The notes under the pieces: generated by a model
The model's database searches: none
The model's input: only the letters and a program-made list of their open reading frames with translations
Told to the model about the DNA's origin: nothing
Origin: DATLCI01 sp035526435
Lineage (GTDB): Bacteria; Acidobacteriota; Terriglobia; Terriglobales; Acidobacteriaceae
DNA length: 7,535 bases
Reading direction: 5' to 3'
Assembly: GCA_035526435.1 (NCBI GenBank)
Contig: DATLCI010000073.1
Location: 1-7,535, forward strand
Position numbers and translations under genes: made by a program
Part shown: piece after piece, positions 5,601 through 7,535 of the stretch
Layout of the letters: every line of letters starts with the position of its first letter
How positions within the stretch are numbered: position 1 is the stretch's first letter

Positions 5601-6236
5601 TTGCTGCGCGTCGGCCTGACCGGTGGGCTGGGATGCGGCAAGAGCACAGTGGCCGCGATGATGGCGGCGCGCGGCGCGCACGTGATCGACGCTGACCGGG
5701 TGGCGCGCGGGCTGATGACTCCCGGCCAGGATGTTTATGACGCAGTGGTGAGACATTTTGGTCCGGACGTCGTCCAACCAGACGGCGCCATCGACCGGGC
5801 CAAGCTGGCGAAGCTGGTGTTCGGTGGTGGGCGCGTGGCGGAGTTAAACCGGCTGGTGCATCCGGCGGTGATCGCCTACCAACAAGAATGGATGCAGCGC
5901 ATCGAAGAGAGTGAACCGCAGGCCATCGCCGTGGTGGAGGCGGCGCTGATCCTGGAAGCGGGGGTGAACGGGCGCTTCGACAAATTAATAGTCGTGACGT
6001 GCACGCCGGAGCAGAAGGTCGAGCGGTATGCGAAGCGGGTCAGTGCGCAGGGGATGGATGAGGCGGCCGCGCGCGCGGAGGCAGAGCGGCGAATCGCAGC
6101 GCAAATGCCCGATGAGAAGAAGATCAAGGTTGCGGACTTCGTGATCGATAATTCCGGCCCCCTCAGCGGGACCCAACAGCAGGTGGATGCCGCCATGGAT
6201 GAGCTGGAGCGACTCGCAGCCGCGAGCCGGGTCTAA
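5601..6236 (+). CDS. coaE: Dephospho-CoA kinase
   Basis: Catalyses the last step of coenzyme A synthesis, ATP-dependent phosphorylation of the 3'-hydroxyl of dephospho-CoA. Seen in the 211-residue protein: Walker A P-loop GGLGCGKST (8-16), the substrate-site motif DADRVAR (30-36), LVHPAV (85-90), VVEAALILEAG (111-121), lid residues around RRIAAQMP (163-170) and ADFVIDNSG (178-186). Length is normal for the family. The start is TTG, immediately after the folD TGA; no ATG or GTG lies before the P-loop, and the alignment of LRVGLTGG with family N-termini supports it. The G-rich GGTGGGG at 5588-5594, inside the end of folD, may act as ribosome binding site. Stop lies 18 bases before the protease gene. 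Confidence 0.95.
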   Translation: MLRVGLTGGLGCGKSTVAAMMAARGAHVIDADRVARGLMTPGQDVYDAVVRHFGPDVVQPDGAIDRAKLAKLVFGGGRVAELNRLVHPAVIAYQQEWMQRIEESEPQAIAVVEAALILEAGVNGRFDKLIVVTCTPEQKVERYAKRVSAQGMDEAAARAEAERRIAAQMPDEKKIKVADFVIDNSGPLSGTQQQVDAAMDELERLAAASRV

Positions 6237-6254
6237 TACGAGCAGAGGAAACGA

Positions 6255-7412
6255 ATGAGAAACGTACGTCCTGTGTTGCTAGCGGTGGTACTGGTGGGCG
6301 CTTTCTATTTCATTACTACGCATCGCCGCGTGCCGTTCGACCTTCCGTTCGCTGAGCAAGATGTAGTGCGCTCCGGGCAGGTGCAGTATGTACAGTCAAC
6401 CGCACCGCAGTCCTACGATGCGGAGGAGCAAAATAATATCGCGCTGTACAAGCGGGTGCTGCCCTCGGTGGTGAACATCACGTCAACGGCGGTAGCTTAC
6501 GACTTCTTCTATGGCGCGGTACCGCAAGAAGGACAGGGGTCGGGATTCGTCATCGACAAAGAAGGCAATATCCTGACGAACTATCACGTAGTAGCGAATG
6601 CGCGGCAGGTGGAGGTCACGCTGGCGAACCGGCGCAAGTACAAGGCGCGGATCATCGGGATGGACCCGGCGCATGACTTGGCGGTGATCCGCATACAGGC
6701 ACCCAATGTGACGCCAGCGGTGCTGGGGGATTCGAAATCGCTTGTCGTAGGGCAGAAGGTGTACGCAATAGGGAACCCGTTCGGACTGAATGGAACGATG
6801 ACGCGTGGCATCATCAGCTCCATCCGCTCGATCCGCGGCGCTGAGAATACGCCGATCGACGACGCCATTCAGACCGATGCGGCGATCAATCCGGGAAATT
6901 CCGGCGGGCCGCTGTTGAACTCACGCGGGGAAGTAGTCGGCATCAACACGATGATCGCGACGGGCGGCGCGAACCAGAGTTCCGGCGTGGGATTTGCCGT
7001 CCCAATCAATGCGGCAAAGGCAGTATTGAATGACCTGGTGACGGTGGGCCGGGTGCGGCGACCGTCGTTCGGTATTCGCGGCGCATTGCCGGTGACGCCC
7101 GAACTGGCGCAAGAATTGGGGCTGGCGGCGGAATATGGCGTGCTGATCATGCAGGTAGTGCCGGGCGGCGCGGCCGACCGCGCGGGTTTGCGGGGCGGTA
7201 ATGAGCGCGCTTACCTGGGAAATACGGCAGTGATGCTGGGCGGAGACCTGATCGTCGCCATCGATGATCAAGAGGTACTGGAGCCGGCGGATGTGGCAGG
7301 CATCCTGAACAACCGGCGGTCGGGCGACACCATCAAGGTGACGATCTATCGCGGCAAACGCAAGATGGATCTGACGGTGAAGCTGGGCGAGGGGCGGGAG
7401 ACCGCGGCTTAG
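6255..7412 (+). CDS. HtrA/DegP-type membrane-anchored serine protease with PDZ domain
   Basis: Probable envelope quality-control protease that degrades misfolded extracytoplasmic proteins. An N-terminal hydrophobic segment (about residues 6-20, PVLLAVVLVGAFYFI) without a clear cleavage site suggests a membrane anchor, as in DegS. The trypsin-like S1C domain (about 60-265) has a complete triad: His111 in TNYHVV, Asp141 in AHDLAVI and Ser216 in GNSGGPL. One PDZ domain follows (about 270-377), with an insertion GGNERAYLGNTAVM before GGDLIVAID. The 385-residue length fits a single-PDZ HtrA (DegS-like layout) rather than two-PDZ DegP. A good ribosome binding site, AGAGGA (6244-6249), precedes ATG. 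It is the third gene of the folD-coaE run. The symbol is left blank because degP/degS/htrA cannot be chosen from sequence. Confidence 0.93.
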   Translation: MRNVRPVLLAVVLVGAFYFITTHRRVPFDLPFAEQDVVRSGQVQYVQSTAPQSYDAEEQNNIALYKRVLPSVVNITSTAVAYDFFYGAVPQEGQGSGFVIDKEGNILTNYHVVANARQVEVTLANRRKYKARIIGMDPAHDLAVIRIQAPNVTPAVLGDSKSLVVGQKVYAIGNPFGLNGTMTRGIISSIRSIRGAENTPIDDAIQTDAAINPGNSGGPLLNSRGEVVGINTMIATGGANQSSGVGFAVPINAAKAVLNDLVTVGRVRRPSFGIRGALPVTPELAQELGLAAEYGVLIMQVVPGGAADRAGLRGGNERAYLGNTAVMLGGDLIVAIDDQEVLEPADVAGILNNRRSGDTIKVTIYRGKRKMDLTVKLGEGRETAA

Positions 7413-7535
7413 CTGCGTCCGAGCGCGATGCGGTCAAGGTTGGCGCGGCGATGATGGTCGGCGATGGCGGCGGTGATGTCGAGGGCGAGGGCCAGAGCGC
7501 GGCGGCCTTCTTCGAGCGAGACGAGCGGCGTGCGG
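7409..7535 (-). CDS. C-terminal fragment of a convergent gene, possibly Gfo/Idh/MocA-type oxidoreductase (partial)
   Basis: The minus-strand frame is open from the right edge to a TAA complementary to 7409-7411 and encodes the last 41 residues of a protein, beginning RTPLVSLEEGRRALALALDI. The PLVSLEEGRRALALALDITAAIADH pattern resembles the C-terminal helix of Gfo/Idh/MocA-family NAD(P)-dependent oxidoreductases, but 41 residues are too few for certainty. Its stop overlaps the protease stop codon by two bases in opposite orientation (TTAG, 7409-7412). The gene continues beyond the window. Confidence 0.5.
   Translation of the reverse strand, partial: RTPLVSLEEGRRALALALDITAAIADHHRRANLDRIALGRS

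Noticed and set aside
1..7535. Search for CRISPR arrays, tRNA, rRNA, insertion sequences and attachment sites
   Set aside because: No regularly spaced direct repeats, cloverleaf-like sequences, transposase motifs or long terminal inverted repeats were seen.

Overview
The window is about 7.5 kb of GC-rich bacterial DNA with dense, short-spaced genes. The most likely source is an Acidobacteriota genome (Terriglobia or Koribacter-like). This rests on recalled family resemblance, not on a search: the sigma factor with long N- and C-terminal extensions, the zinc-finger anti-sigma protein ending in Asp-box repeats, and gene-poor gaps filled with degenerate AAGGCCAAG-like runs and a CTCGGGATGACA-type dispersed repeat.

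Left part (1-1325): the end of a MacB/FtsX-type ABC transporter permease operon, possibly cut at the left edge, closed by a strong intrinsic terminator. Next (1452-2031) comes a small unrecognised gene on the minus strand, a 340-base divergent control region, and then the plus-strand sigma factor. The control region holds an ECF-like promoter for the small gene, a 25-bp interrupted palindrome, a second GTCTAATAG box upstream of the sigma gene, and a 12-bp palindrome.

Middle (2032-4164): a two-gene sigma/anti-sigma operon. The anti-sigma protein has a ZAS zinc finger, one membrane span, a long Ala/Pro-rich linker and three Asp-box (SxDxGxxW) motifs spaced exactly 41 residues apart. This suggests an envelope-signal system in which an extracytoplasmic propeller-like domain controls release of the sigma factor. 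A 58-codon Trm112-like gene lies convergently against it on the minus strand (4165-4341).

Right part (4659-7412): a housekeeping run on the plus strand. It holds folD (one-carbon metabolism), coaE (dephospho-CoA kinase; TTG start directly after the folD stop) and an HtrA/DegP-type membrane-anchored serine protease. The tail of a convergent minus-strand gene, perhaps a Gfo/Idh/MocA-type oxidoreductase, overlaps the protease stop codon and runs off the right edge.

The part most worth pursuing is the sigma/anti-sigma locus with its divergent small gene and shared control region. No CRISPR array, tRNA, rRNA or insertion sequence was seen.
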